A DNA stretch of 64,000 bases from Mesorhizobium sp. M2A.F.Ca.ET.046.03.2.1 (GTDB lineage Bacteria; Pseudomonadota; Alphaproteobacteria; Rhizobiales; Rhizobiaceae): assembly GCF_003952425.1 (NCBI RefSeq), contig NZ_CP034449.1:2976001-3040000 (forward strand), written 5' to 3'. This document shows positions 52,727-61,011 of this stretch, one piece after another. Below the pieces are notes generated by a model. It saw only the letters and a program-made list of their open reading frames with translations. It was not told the origin of the DNA and did no database searches. The translations under genes and the position numbers were made by a program. Each line of letters begins with the position of its first letter. Positions within the stretch are counted from its first letter, which is position 1.

Positions 52727-53098
52727 ATGCCGCACCAACCCGTAACCTCGACCAAACGCAATTTCGCCCGCTCTATGCGCCGCGAGCCTACGGAGGCAGA
52801 AGACCGCCTGTGGCAAGAATTGCGCGGCCGGCGACTCGACAATATCAAGTTCAAGCGGCAGGTGCCGATGGGCCGATACGTGGCGGACTTTGTCTGTGCC
52901 GAGGCCAGGCTCATCGTCGAAATCGACGGCAGCCAGCATGCGGAATCGCGGCATGACCAGGAACGCGACGCCGTATTGAAGGCCAGGGGCTTTCGCGTGC
53001 TGCGGTTCTGGAACGACGATGTGCTGAAGGAACTCGATGCGGTGTGCGATACCATCATCGCTTATGTTAGGGATCAAAGTCTGGAGCCTTGGCGCTAG
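52727..53098 (+). CDS. DUF559 (Vsr-like fold) endonuclease-domain protein
   Basis: 123 aa. DUF559 covers the whole protein: RNFARSMRREPTEAEDRLWQELRGRRL, FKRQVPMGRYVADFVC, then RLIVEIDGSQHAE and GFRVLRFWNDDVL. The D (in VADF) and the ExD/H pattern in VEIDGSQH are the putative active-site residues of the restriction-endonuclease-like fold shared with Vsr. The family has no settled function. The gene lies between two mirrored class C half-elements and splits a tandem pair of paralogous secreted-protein genes. Confidence 0.9.
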   Translation: MPHQPVTSTKRNFARSMRREPTEAEDRLWQELRGRRLDNIKFKRQVPMGRYVADFVCAEARLIVEIDGSQHAESRHDQERDAVLKARGFRVLRFWNDDVLKELDAVCDTIIAYVRDQSLEPWR

Positions 53099-53107
53099 CG
53101 AGGTTCA

Positions 53108-53192
53108 GGCGGTTTCGCCAAGCTGGAGCACCCCTCATCCGTCTCGGCGCTGCGCGCCGAGCCACCTTCTCCCACAAGGGGAGAAGGAGGAG
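53108..53192. repeat. Class C half-element, right of DUF559 gene
   Basis: Inverse complement of 52607-52690: GCTGGAGCACCCCTCATCCG, CGGCGCTGCGCGCCGAGCC, CCTTCTCCCACAAGGGGAG. Confidence 0.85.
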
Positions 53193-53302
53193 GTCGCGCC
53201 AGATTTCACCCCACTATTTTCCTCCCCACCCCTTGGCATCGCCACGCCTCGTGCCATCATCTGCCATCGGCCGTGGGGGCCGATTCTGTCTCGGGGGTTC
53301 TC

Positions 53303-53674
53303 ATGTCCATCTCTTTCGCGCGCCGCGCCGCCGCCGCGCTTTCGTTTGCCGTCCTCATCGCGCCCGCCGCCCATGCCGGCGACGTCACCTTCCAGATCAG
53401 GAACAACCATCCCAACGCCATGCGCGTCGAGCTCTACAGCCAGGACCGCGACTATGTCTGGCCGGGCGACGGCAAGGATTTCTATCTCGACGACGGCGAG
53501 ACCAAGCAACTGCCGATCTCCTGCAACGAGGGCGAGAAGATCTGCTACGGCGCCTGGGTGGACGGCGACGAAAGCACCTATTGGGGCGTCGGCCCCAACA
53601 ATCAGGAATCCTGCGAGGACTGCTGCTACACCTGCAGCGGCGGCCAGACCGAGGAGATCGACCTGGAGGAGTAG
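53303..53674 (+). CDS. Small secreted Cys-rich protein, paralogue 2
   Basis: 123 aa from ATG 53303. Signal peptide ends AAHAG. The mature part mirrors paralogue 1: IRNNHPNAMRVELYSQDRDYVWPG, ISCNEGEKICYGAWVDGDES and CEDCCYTC. The close parallel in sequence and Cys placement shows a tandem duplication, now separated by the DUF559/repeat segment. Function unknown. Confidence 0.75.
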   Translation: MSISFARRAAAALSFAVLIAPAAHAGDVTFQIRNNHPNAMRVELYSQDRDYVWPGDGKDFYLDDGETKQLPISCNEGEKICYGAWVDGDESTYWGVGPNNQESCEDCCYTCSGGQTEEIDLEE

Positions 53675-53689
53675 ACGCCGAAGCTGCTG

Positions 53690-54030
53690 ATTCTCCCCCC
53701 TGTGGGCCGGTCACGGGGAGAAGGTGCCGGCACAGGTGGATGAGGGGTGGCGCTGACGGCGCGACCCTGGGCAAAGGCAGGCAGCCGGCGCTCAAACTGC
53801 AGACGCCGGCGCTGCCCCTCATCCGCCCGCCCGGGATTGGCCAAAGCCGCCCGAACCTCGTCATTCCTGGGCGGAGCAGCCGCGAAGCGGCGTCGCGGAG
53901 ACCCTGGAATCCATGCCATGACTTTGAGCGCAGGATGCATCAGAGCAGAATTCTGCACCCTTGCGGCGCTCGGAAATCACGGCATGGATCCTCGGGTCTG
54001 TGCGCGTCGCTTCGCTCCTTGCTCCGCCCG
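53690..54030. repeat. Composite repeat region (class B-like plus class E)
   Basis: 53690-53830 is a class B-like unit (TCACGGGGAGAAGGTGCCGG, ATGAGGGGTGGCGC, mirrored GCGCTGCCCCTCATCCGCC). 53865-54010 is a class E unit related to 42290-42415 (GAATCCATGCCATGAC, GCAGAATTCTGCACCC, ATCACGGCATGGATCC). No gene is seen here. Confidence 0.75.
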
Positions 54031-54114
54031 TGGATGGCGACTTCGCGTAGGCTTTGGCCAATCGCCTAGGCATCCGCCACGCATATATCCCTAAGCCGGG
54101 AACCGGCCGGCCCG

Positions 54115-54256
54115 GAGACCGTTTCGAAATTCGCTCCGGCGAGTCATATGGTGGTGGTTTCGAGAACCGGAGCGGAGCGGACATCAGGTCCGTGAGCACC
54201 GGAAGCGCAGAAACCGCCGGCAGATGGCCGCCGGAGTAGAATTTCCAAACGGTCTC
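54115..54256. repeat. 142-bp element with 27-bp inverted ends
   Basis: The left end GAGACCGTTTCGAAATTC...CTCCGGCG is mirrored at 54229-54256 with one substitution and a one-base length change. An inner hairpin (ACCGGAGC / related) is also present. The right end touches the msrA stop codon. The layout is that of a miniature inverted-repeat element. Confidence 0.75.
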
Positions 54257-54994
54257 TCAGCTCTTGCTGGAGGCCAGCACAAGCACCGGCTTCTCGCTGT
54301 AAAGCTGCGGGAACAGCGCCTTGAGATTCTCGATCTTGGGCAGGTCGTTGTAGACGATATAGGGATAGGTCGGGTTCAGCGTCAGGAAGTCCTGATGATA
54401 ATCCTCGGCCGGATAGAAGGTCTTGCCGGTTTCCAGCGTGGTGACGATCGGCTTCGAAAACACCTTGGCCTTGTCGAGCTGGGCGATGTAGCTCTCGGCG
54501 ACCTTCTTCTGCTCGTCATTCTCGGCGAAGATCGTCGAGCGGTACTGCGTGCCGGAATCCGGCCCCTGGTAGTTGAGCTGCGTCGGGTTGTGCGCGACCG
54601 AGAAATAGACCTGCAGCAGCTGGCCGTAGGTGACCTTCGACGGGTCGTAGGTGATCTCGACGGATTCGGCATGGCCCGTGCGGCCGGTGCCGACCACCTC
54701 ATAGACGGCGTTCTCGGCGCTGCCGCCTGTATAGCCGGAGACCGCCTTGCTGACGCCCTTGACGTGCTGGAAGACGCCCTGCACGCCCCAGAAGCAGCCG
54801 CCGGCGAAGATCGCCTTCTTGGTGCCGCTCGCCGCCTTCTCGTCCATTGCCGGCGGCGGGATCACCACCGCGTCCTCGGCCGAGCGGGCCGGGCTCTGCC
54901 AGAAGACGGCCGCGGCGACTGCCGCAAGGCCAAGCGCCGCAAGCGCGCCGCGGGTGAAGAATGGCCGCGCGGCTTTTGTCTTTATGCCGTTCAT
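54257..54994 (-). CDS. msrA: Periplasmic peptide-methionine (S)-S-oxide reductase MsrA
   Basis: 245 aa from ATG 54994, with CAGGAGATC upstream. An N-terminal hydrophobic segment (residues 16-39) directs or anchors it to the periplasm. The catalytic Cys is C67 in GGCFWGVQGVF, followed by SGYTGGSAENAVYEVVGTGRTGHAESV and YSVAHNPTQLNYQGPDSGTQYRS-like motifs (YFSVAHNPTQLNYQGPD). It reduces the S-form of methionine sulfoxide in exported proteins. No MsrB neighbour is present. Confidence 0.93.
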   Translation of the reverse strand: MNGIKTKAARPFFTRGALAALGLAAVAAAVFWQSPARSAEDAVVIPPPAMDEKAASGTKKAIFAGGCFWGVQGVFQHVKGVSKAVSGYTGGSAENAVYEVVGTGRTGHAESVEITYDPSKVTYGQLLQVYFSVAHNPTQLNYQGPDSGTQYRSTIFAENDEQKKVAESYIAQLDKAKVFSKPIVTTLETGKTFYPAEDYHQDFLTLNPTYPYIVYNDLPKIENLKALFPQLYSEKPVLVLASSKS

Positions 54995-55086
54995 GTCCTG
55001 ATCTCCTGTAATTGTCTTAAGTATATAGGAAGGAAGCCATCGGGAGGTTCTCACTTTGCCGTGCGGCGGCGTGTAATCGCCAGCGG

Positions 55087-55280
55087 CGCTCCCCCTCTCC
55101 GTCTCGGCTTCGCCGAGCCACCTCTCCCCCACCTTTGGCGGGGGCGAGGAACCCAGGCTTGCGAAGGCCTCTCCGTGGCTCATTGGCGTTGCTCGCCCTT
55201 CGCGGTTAGCGTTTCCTCGCCCCCGCAAAGCGGGGGAGAGGTGGATCGGCGCGCAGCGCCGAGACGGAGCGGGGGCCAGC
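55087..55280. repeat. Mosaic intergenic element, class D
   Basis: CCCCTCTCCGTCTCGGC, CACCTCTCCCCC and GGCGGGGGCGAGGAA in the left half and the mirrored CCTCGCCCCCGCAAAGCGGG, GAGAGGTGG, GCGCAGCGCCGAGACGGAG in the right half. It is an intact relative of the unit interrupted by IS 1 at 23.7-25.3 kb. Confidence 0.8.
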
Positions 55281-55329
55281 GCTGACATTCGCGATTGGCT
55301 GCGAAGCCGGCTGCCCCGCGAGCTCAGCC

Positions 55330-55635
55330 TCACTGAGCAGTGCTATCCGCCGGCTTCATGGCGTCCGTCGCCGGCTTCATGGCGTCGGTTGCAGGCTTCA
55401 TCGCATCCACCGGTTTCATGGCATCCGTGGTCGGCTTCATCGCCTCAGTGCTCATCGCGTCGGGCTTCATGGCGTCGGCCGGTTTCATCGCGTCCGTCGC
55501 TGGCTTCATCGCATCCGTCGCCATGGCATTGGCGGGCTTCATGGCGTTGGTCGTGTCGTCGGCGCGGGCGCCGGCAACGAAGACCGCGGCGGAAAGCGCG
55601 AGGGCCAGAGCCGGCAGCGTGAGGAACTTGGTCAT
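55330..55635 (-). CDS. Secreted pentapeptide-type DAMKP repeat protein
   Basis: 101 aa from ATG 55635 with GGAGAC upstream. A Sec signal peptide (ending AGARAD) is followed by about ten tandem DAMKPxx units, with ATDAMKP and ADAMKP variants, up to the C-terminus. It resembles exported MxKDx-type repeat proteins of proteobacteria, which have no known function. The repeats make it intrinsically disordered and prone to length change. Confidence 0.8.
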   Translation of the reverse strand: MTKFLTLPALALALSAAVFVAGARADDTTNAMKPANAMATDAMKPATDAMKPADAMKPDAMSTEAMKPTTDAMKPVDAMKPATDAMKPATDAMKPADSTAQ

Positions 55636-55722
55636 CAGATAGTCTCCTTGGTTTGGCGCGCGCATGCGGGCCTTGGTGAAGCGTTGCCGCCCATGCGGCC
55701 CCGCGCGAAAGGGAATGAAAAA

Positions 55723-56409
55723 TCAGTTGGCGGCGGCAGCCAGGATCGGCCCGCCGCGCGGCGCCTGCACCAGCACGGCGGTGGCCAAGCCGCCGCTGGC
55801 CGCCGGCAGCGGCAGCGTCGTTGCGTCGCCGTTCCAGCTGCCGAGCCTTGTCAGCGCATGCACGACATTGGCGTGCGGCAGCGTGCGGCCGGTGTTCTCG
55901 CCGCGCGCCACCGGCACCTCGACGACGCCTCTGTTGTAACGCACCAGCCAGATGTCGGCGCCGCCGCCGGGCGCCTTGCCGGCGCCGATGCTGACCTTGC
56001 CCGGCCCAAGCAAAAGCTCCGGACCCTGCGGGTGGCCGCTGTTGGCGATGAGGCCCTGGATCTCGCCCGGCGCCGCGCCCACGGCGTCATGGCTGCCATT
56101 CACCACCACCTGCGGCGTGAACGGCCCGTCGCGGCCGAGCGGCGGCTCATAGGTCACCTGGCGATCGGTGAATTCCTTGCGGCCGAAGGTGTCCTTCCAG
56201 CCGAGATAGTCCCAATAGGTGACGTTGAACGACAGCGCCAGCACACCCGGCTGGTCCTTGACCTTGATCAGGTTGGCGTTGGCCGGCGGGCAGGACGAGC
56301 AGCCCTGGCTGGTGAACAGCTCGACCACGGTCAGCGGCTGGGCGGCCGCGGCGCCGATGGTGGCCGCGAGCATCGCGCCGGCGCGCAGGCTCGTCTTCAA
56401 TCCGGTCAT
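55723..56409 (-). CDS. DUF1223 secreted thioredoxin-like protein
   Basis: 228 aa from ATG 56409 (MTGLKTSLRAG). Signal peptide ends GAAAA. The DUF1223 core starts with VVELFTSQGCSSCPPANANL, a CxxC thioredoxin-type motif, and includes SFNVTYWDYLGWKDTFGRKEFTDRQ and FTPQVVVNGSHDAVG. A periplasmic disulfide-related function is plausible; the family is not characterised. Confidence 0.9.
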   Translation of the reverse strand: MTGLKTSLRAGAMLAATIGAAAAQPLTVVELFTSQGCSSCPPANANLIKVKDQPGVLALSFNVTYWDYLGWKDTFGRKEFTDRQVTYEPPLGRDGPFTPQVVVNGSHDAVGAAPGEIQGLIANSGHPQGPELLLGPGKVSIGAGKAPGGGADIWLVRYNRGVVEVPVARGENTGRTLPHANVVHALTRLGSWNGDATTLPLPAASGGLATAVLVQAPRGGPILAAAAN

Positions 56410-56528
56410 GGGAAGCAATCTCCGTAGCGGGGTCATGCTCCCATTTCGCCGGGGCGGATCGCTTCGTTACAGCCTTCACCGGTTTGTGATAGCAGCCCTC
56501 CGCTTCTCCTCCGATCGCGGACGAAGGC

Positions 56529-56873
56529 TCACCCGTTCGCCGCGCGGCTGTCTTCCGGCGCTTCGGCCCTTTCCGTCAGCCCGTAATCGCGCACGACCTG
56601 GGCGATGCGCAGACGATAGCCGGCAAAGATGCCGCCGCGTCCGGCCTGCTGCGCCTGGCGGTGCTCCTCGGTGTTGCGCCAGTCTTTCACCGCTTCCTCG
56701 TCGCGCCAGAAGGACAGCGACAGCATGCGCTTCGGATCGGTCAGACTCTGGAAGCGCTCGACCGAGATGAAGCCGTCGATGCTCTCGAGCAATGGCCTGA
56801 GCTCGGCGGCGATGCCGAGATAGGCATCGCGCTTTCCTTCCGCCGGCTCGACCTCGAAGATGACAGCGATCAT
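56529..56873 (-). CDS. Antibiotic biosynthesis monooxygenase (ABM) domain protein
   Basis: 114 aa, a single ABM/ferredoxin-like fold: MIAVIFEVEPAEGKRDAYLGIAAELRPLLESIDGFISVERFQSLTDP, then SLSFWRDEEAVKDWRNTEEHRQAQ. Members are small cofactor-free oxygenases or heme-degrading enzymes. It overlaps the NIPSNAP gene by 4 bp and is the second gene of a unit that diverges from an ArsR regulator. Confidence 0.9.
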   Translation of the reverse strand: MIAVIFEVEPAEGKRDAYLGIAAELRPLLESIDGFISVERFQSLTDPKRMLSLSFWRDEEAVKDWRNTEEHRQAQQAGRGGIFAGYRLRIAQVVRDYGLTERAEAPEDSRAANG

Positions 56874-57238
56874 GCCTCTATTCCTTCCTTGACGGTCACG
56901 TGGGTGCGAAAGAGCTGCCTTGGACCATGCGGCCCCGACACCAGCTTCAGGAAGACGCGATCTTCCTTCAAGATGAACTTCTCGCGCCTGGCGAACTCGT
57001 AATTTGCCTTGCCCGCGGGGTCGGCGGCAAGCCGGGCGCGATAGGCCTCATAGGCGGCGAGGCTTTCGATGTTGTAGGCGGCGTAAGCCGTGGTGGACGA
57101 GCCTTCATGTGGCGCGTAGTAGCCGATTAGCTCGGCGCCGCAGCGCGGAATGGCCTGGCCCCAGGCGCGCGCATATTGCTCGAAGGCCGCCCGGCCGAAC
57201 GGGTCGATCTCGTAGCGGATGAAGCAGGTGATGGTCAT
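56870..57238 (-). CDS. NIPSNAP-family protein
   Basis: 122 aa from ATG 57238 (MTITCFIRYEIDPFGRAAFEQYARAWG), which has GAGGAGACC upstream; a 53-residue longer frame runs into a repeat and is not real. It has the dimeric alpha-beta barrel pattern of NIPSNAP/ABM-like proteins. It forms a two-gene unit with the ABM gene. An ArsR-type regulator lies on the opposite strand, beyond a RIME-like element, and may control it. Confidence 0.85.
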   Translation of the reverse strand: MTITCFIRYEIDPFGRAAFEQYARAWGQAIPRCGAELIGYYAPHEGSSTTAYAAYNIESLAAYEAYRARLAADPAGKANYEFARREKFILKEDRVFLKLVSGPHGPRQLFRTHVTVKEGIEA

Positions 57239-57314
57239 GTCGGTCTCCTCGTCGGTTGGCTTGCGCACATCGATGCTTCGACCGTGATCGAAACATCGCT
57301 GGCGGCTCTGTGCT

Positions 57315-57416
57315 AGAGCAGGATGACGTTTCGTCGAATCGTCATCCTGCTCTAACTCTTTGTTGGAGCATGATCTTTTCCGAAAACCGGTTCCCACTTT
57401 TCGGGATCATGCTCTA
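57315..57416. repeat. RIME-like element, second subtype
   Basis: Two hairpins: AGAGCAGGATGAC...GTCATCCTGCTCT and GAGCATGATC...GATCATGCTC with the inner AAAACCGGTTCCCACTTTT. Related to 63662-63767. It lies between the divergent NIPSNAP and arsR genes. Confidence 0.85.
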
Positions 57417-57509
57417 GGCATCCTCCTGTCAGGAGTGTTTGCCCGGGCTGCTTGAGATGACCCCAGAATAATGCTTCCCTGACGGGAATGCTTCGATGAG
57501 GATCGAACC

Positions 57510-58184
57510 ATGCGTGAAGGACCCGATATCGCCCGCATCGCCAGCCTGGTCGGCGACCCGGCCCGCGCCAACATGCTGAACGCGCTGATGGGCGGCACGG
57601 CGCTGACGGCGTCGGAACTGGCGCTGGAAGCCGGCGTGTCGCTGCCCACGGCTTCCTCGCATCTGTCCAAGCTTATGGAAGGCGGCTTGCTGACCTTGGC
57701 CAGCCAGGGCCGTCACCGCTATTACGGGCTGGCCAGCGCGCAGGTGGCCGGCATGATCGAGGCGATCATCGGCGTCGCCGAGGCGGTCGGCCCGAAGCGG
57801 GTGCGGCCGGGACCGCGCGACGCGGCCATGCGCGTGGCGCGGGTCTGCTACGACCACCTCGCCGGCGAGCAGGCGGTGGCGATGCTCGACCGGCTCTTCG
57901 ACAGGAAGCTTTTGCTGCGCGAGGACAACGAGATCCGCCTCTCGTCAGCCGGCGCCTCGCATTTTTCCGCGCTCGGCATCGAGATCCAGGCCAAGGCGCG
58001 GCGGCCGGTGTGCCGCGCCTGCCTCGACTGGAGCGTGCGGCGATCCCATCTCGCCGGCACGCTCGGGGCCGCTATCCTAGACAGGATCATCGCCGAGAAA
58101 TGGGCCCGCCGCGAGAAGGACAGCCGCGCCGTGGTGTTTTCGCCCGGAGGAAAGCGGGAGTTCGAAAGGGTGTTTCTGTCCTAG
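57510..58184 (+). CDS. ArsR-family transcriptional regulator
   Basis: 224 aa. A winged helix covers residues 5-85 (IASLVGDPARANMLNALMGGTALTASELALEAGVSLPTASSHLSKLMEGGLL). The longer C-terminal region has CRACLDWSVRRSHLAG with two Cys, a possible metal or redox site also seen in related long ArsR proteins. It is divergent from the NIPSNAP-ABM unit and probably represses it. The inducer is unknown. Confidence 0.9.
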   Translation: MREGPDIARIASLVGDPARANMLNALMGGTALTASELALEAGVSLPTASSHLSKLMEGGLLTLASQGRHRYYGLASAQVAGMIEAIIGVAEAVGPKRVRPGPRDAAMRVARVCYDHLAGEQAVAMLDRLFDRKLLLREDNEIRLSSAGASHFSALGIEIQAKARRPVCRACLDWSVRRSHLAGTLGAAILDRIIAEKWARREKDSRAVVFSPGGKREFERVFLS

Positions 58185-58213
58185 GGGGCGCGCACTAACG
58201 ACAGCCTCGCAAT

Positions 58214-58466
58214 GCTGGCGCGAGGCCCCCCTCTCTGCCCTACCGGGCATCTCCCCCTCAAGGGGGGAGATCGGATGTCACGCTCTCTTTCGCTAATCGT
58301 CAACGTTGCAGAAGAGGCGCCGCGCCAAAGCTGCCAATCTCCCCCTTGAGGAGGTTGAGGAGCGGTCCGCGCAATGGACGGAAAGCCAATTGCTTGGCTT
58401 TCCGAGCGACGAAAGCCCTGAGCGACAGCGAAGGGCCGCGCAGTCCGGCAGGACAGAGAGGGGGGC
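58214..58466. repeat. Mosaic intergenic element, class A, with insertion
   Basis: Same ends and centre as 20692-20858 (GCGAGGCCCCCCTCTCTG, CTCCCCCTCAAGGGG, GATGTCACGC, CAACGTTGCAGAA). The right arm is interrupted by about 80 bp with its own hairpin (GGAAAGCCAATTGCTTGGCTTTCC) before resuming at CAGGACAGAGAGGGGGG. Confidence 0.8.
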
Positions 58467-58506
58467 GAAGGATCTCGGCATAAGCGACCTTGGGTCTTGC
58501 CCGCGA

Positions 58507-61002
58507 TCACCCCCTTTTCAACGCCTTCCCCAGCTTGAAGAACTCCCTCCACGGATCGGCCTTCTTCAGCTGTGCCAGCGTCGTCTCGTCCCCAAGCGGG
58601 AAGGCATTCGGCGCAAGGCCCTTCTCGATCTCGGGCCAGGTCACCGGCATCGATATAGTCGCGCCCTTCTTGGCGCGCGAGGAATAGGGCGCGACGGTGG
58701 TCGAGCCGCGGCCGTTGCGCAGATAGTCGACGAAGATTCTTCCGGTGCGGGCCTTCTTGGACAGCGTCGCCGTGTAGCGGTCGGGCGCCGCCTGCTCCAG
58801 CGCACGGGCGAAGTCGTGGGCGAAGTCCTTGACCTCGTCCCATTCCGCCGAGGGCTTCAGCGGCACCAGCACATGATAGCCCTTGCCGCCGGAGGTCTTG
58901 ACCAGGTTCGGCAGCGACAGCTCGTCGAGCTGCTTGCGGATGTCGAGCGCCGCCTCGCGCACTTTGGAGATATCGACGCCTTCATCCGGATCGAGGTCGA
59001 AGATGATCTGGTCCGGCTTTTCCAGCGCATCGATCGTCGAGCCCCAGATGTGGACCTCGACCACGCCATACTGGACCAGCGCCGCCAGCCCGTCGAAATC
59101 CTTGATGTAGAGGATCTGCTCGCCATCGGTCGGATCTTTCATCCTGGCGATCTTGTCGCTCATGCCGGGTGAGGCGTGTTTCTGGAAGAAGCGCTGGCCG
59201 TGGACGCCGTCCGGCGCCCGCACGAGGCTCAGCGGCCGGTTGACGACGAACGGCTCCATGCGCGGCCACACCAGCGCGTAGTGGTCGAGCAGGTCCTGTT
59301 TCGAAACCTTCTCGTCGGGCCACAGCAGCTTATCGGGATGAGAGAGTTTTATCGATGTCTTCGCCGTTCCGGCCGAAGGCTTTGAGGGCGTCTTTGCGCC
59401 CGGCTTTGGCTGGCTCTCGGCCTTTTTCGGCTTTTCCTGCACGACTTCCTCCGCCGGCTTGTCCTCGCGCAGCCCCTGGAACGAGGCGTGGCGGATTATA
59501 CGGTCGGATGTCCAGCTGCGGAACTCCACCTCGCCGACAAGCTCGGGCTTGACGAAAGTGAGCCCCTTGCCCTTCGGCACCGCGGCCGAGAAGGGCGATG
59601 TCTTCGCCTCGAGGCGATCGAGCTTCTTTTTCAGATCCGTCATCACCTTGCCGGAAAAGCCGGTGCCGACACGGCCGGCATAGTGCAGCTTGCCGCCCTC
59701 ATTGAAGCCGACCAGCAGCGAGCGCAGGCCGCGGCCCGTCTTGTCCGAAGGCAGATAGCCGCCGATGACGAATTCCTGCCTGAGCGTGCATTTCGACTTG
59801 ATCCAGGTGAGGCCGCGCCCGCTGCGATAGGGCGCATCGGCGCGCTTCGACACCACCCCTTCCAGACCCATGCGGCAGACATGCTGCAGCATGACCTTGC
59901 CGGGCTCGTGGAAATGGTCGCTGAAGCGCAGCGCCGAATTTTCGGGCTGCCGGCCCAGCAGTTCGGCCAGCGCCTGCTTGCGTTCGACCAGCGGCTCGCG
60001 GCGCAGATCCTCGCCGTCGAGCCGCATCAGGTCGAACACATAATAGATGAAGCGGTCGGCGCGGCGGGCCGAGAGATCCGCCTGCAGCAGCGGGAAGGAC
60101 GACACGCCGCTGTCGGCCAGCACTACGACCTCGCCGTCGATGATGGCATCGCGGCATTTCAATTTGGCCAGCGCGGCGGTGACCGGCCCCTCGAACTTCC
60201 CGGTCCAGTCGAGGCCGGCGCGGGTGAGCAGCCTGACCTCGCTGCCTTCGATCTGCGCCTGCATGCGATAGCCGTCGAATTTCACTTCATGCAGCCAGTC
60301 GTCGCCGGTGGGCGCTTCCTTCTCCAGCGTCGCCAGCTGCGGTTCGATGAATTCGAGCCGCCGGGCCTGGCCGGCCTTGGCTTTGGCAGGCCTGTCCGAT
60401 TGCCAGACTTTCGGTGTCTGCCCCTTGGCCGCCTTGCCTTCGCCAACCTCTTCGATGGTGAGGCCCGATTTCACCGATTTCGGCTCTTCTTCGAGGATGT
60501 CCTCGCCAGGACGGGCGGCAGCATCGTCGGATTTGATCAGCAGCCAGTTGTCGCGCTTCTCGCCGGGGCGCGGCCTCAGCCTGACCAGATGCCAGCGGCC
60601 GTTGAGCTTGTGGCCCTCGAGATCGAAGTCGATATGGCCCTTCTTCATGCCCTGAGCGGGATCGCCATCCGGCACCCATCTGCCTTCGTCCCAGACCAGG
60701 ACCGAGCCGCCGCCATACTGGCCCTTCGGAATGGTGCCTTCGAAGGAGGCGTAGTCGATCGGGTGATCCTCGACATGCACGGCCAGCCGCTTCTCATGCG
60801 GGTCGAGGCTCGGGCCGCGCGTCACCGCCCAGCTCCACAGCACGCCGTCATGCTCCAGGCGGAAATCGTAATGAAGCCGCGTCGCGGCATGCTTCTGGAC
60901 GACGAAGATGCCGCCGCCCTGCTTGCCGCGCTTTACCTTACCGGCCGGCTCGGCGGTTTTCTTGAAGTCGCGCTTGGCGTGATATTGTTCGAGGCTCGCC
61001 AT
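58507..61002 (-). CDS. ligD: ATP-dependent DNA ligase LigD (NHEJ)
   Basis: 831 aa with domains in the order 3'-phosphoesterase (about 10-170; HYDFRLEHDGVLWSWAVTRGPSLDP and HPIDYASFEGTIPKGQYGGG), ligase (about 215-520; nucleotidyl Lys K241 in EVKFDGYR) and polymerase/primase (about 555-831; IIFDLDPDEGVD and SGGKGYHVLVPL). It fills, trims and seals double-strand breaks with Ku. The start lies 9 bp after the ku stop, so both are one operon with a stress-type promoter in front of ku. Confidence 0.96.
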   Translation of the reverse strand: MASLEQYHAKRDFKKTAEPAGKVKRGKQGGGIFVVQKHAATRLHYDFRLEHDGVLWSWAVTRGPSLDPHEKRLAVHVEDHPIDYASFEGTIPKGQYGGGSVLVWDEGRWVPDGDPAQGMKKGHIDFDLEGHKLNGRWHLVRLRPRPGEKRDNWLLIKSDDAAARPGEDILEEEPKSVKSGLTIEEVGEGKAAKGQTPKVWQSDRPAKAKAGQARRLEFIEPQLATLEKEAPTGDDWLHEVKFDGYRMQAQIEGSEVRLLTRAGLDWTGKFEGPVTAALAKLKCRDAIIDGEVVVLADSGVSSFPLLQADLSARRADRFIYYVFDLMRLDGEDLRREPLVERKQALAELLGRQPENSALRFSDHFHEPGKVMLQHVCRMGLEGVVSKRADAPYRSGRGLTWIKSKCTLRQEFVIGGYLPSDKTGRGLRSLLVGFNEGGKLHYAGRVGTGFSGKVMTDLKKKLDRLEAKTSPFSAAVPKGKGLTFVKPELVGEVEFRSWTSDRIIRHASFQGLREDKPAEEVVQEKPKKAESQPKPGAKTPSKPSAGTAKTSIKLSHPDKLLWPDEKVSKQDLLDHYALVWPRMEPFVVNRPLSLVRAPDGVHGQRFFQKHASPGMSDKIARMKDPTDGEQILYIKDFDGLAALVQYGVVEVHIWGSTIDALEKPDQIIFDLDPDEGVDISKVREAALDIRKQLDELSLPNLVKTSGGKGYHVLVPLKPSAEWDEVKDFAHDFARALEQAAPDRYTATLSKKARTGRIFVDYLRNGRGSTTVAPYSSRAKKGATISMPVTWPEIEKGLAPNAFPLGDETTLAQLKKADPWREFFKLGKALKRG

Positions 61003-61011
61003 TGCGTGCTC

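Noticed and set aside
52073..53077. Upstream extension of the IS4 transposase frame
   Set aside because: The extension runs antisense through a secreted-protein gene, a DUF559 gene and a repeat; the transposase itself begins at 52072 inside the IS ends.
55342..55640. Plus-strand frame across the DAMKP repeats
   Set aside because: Its GFMAS repeats are just the complement of the DAMKP codons; the minus-strand frame has a signal peptide and ribosome-binding site.
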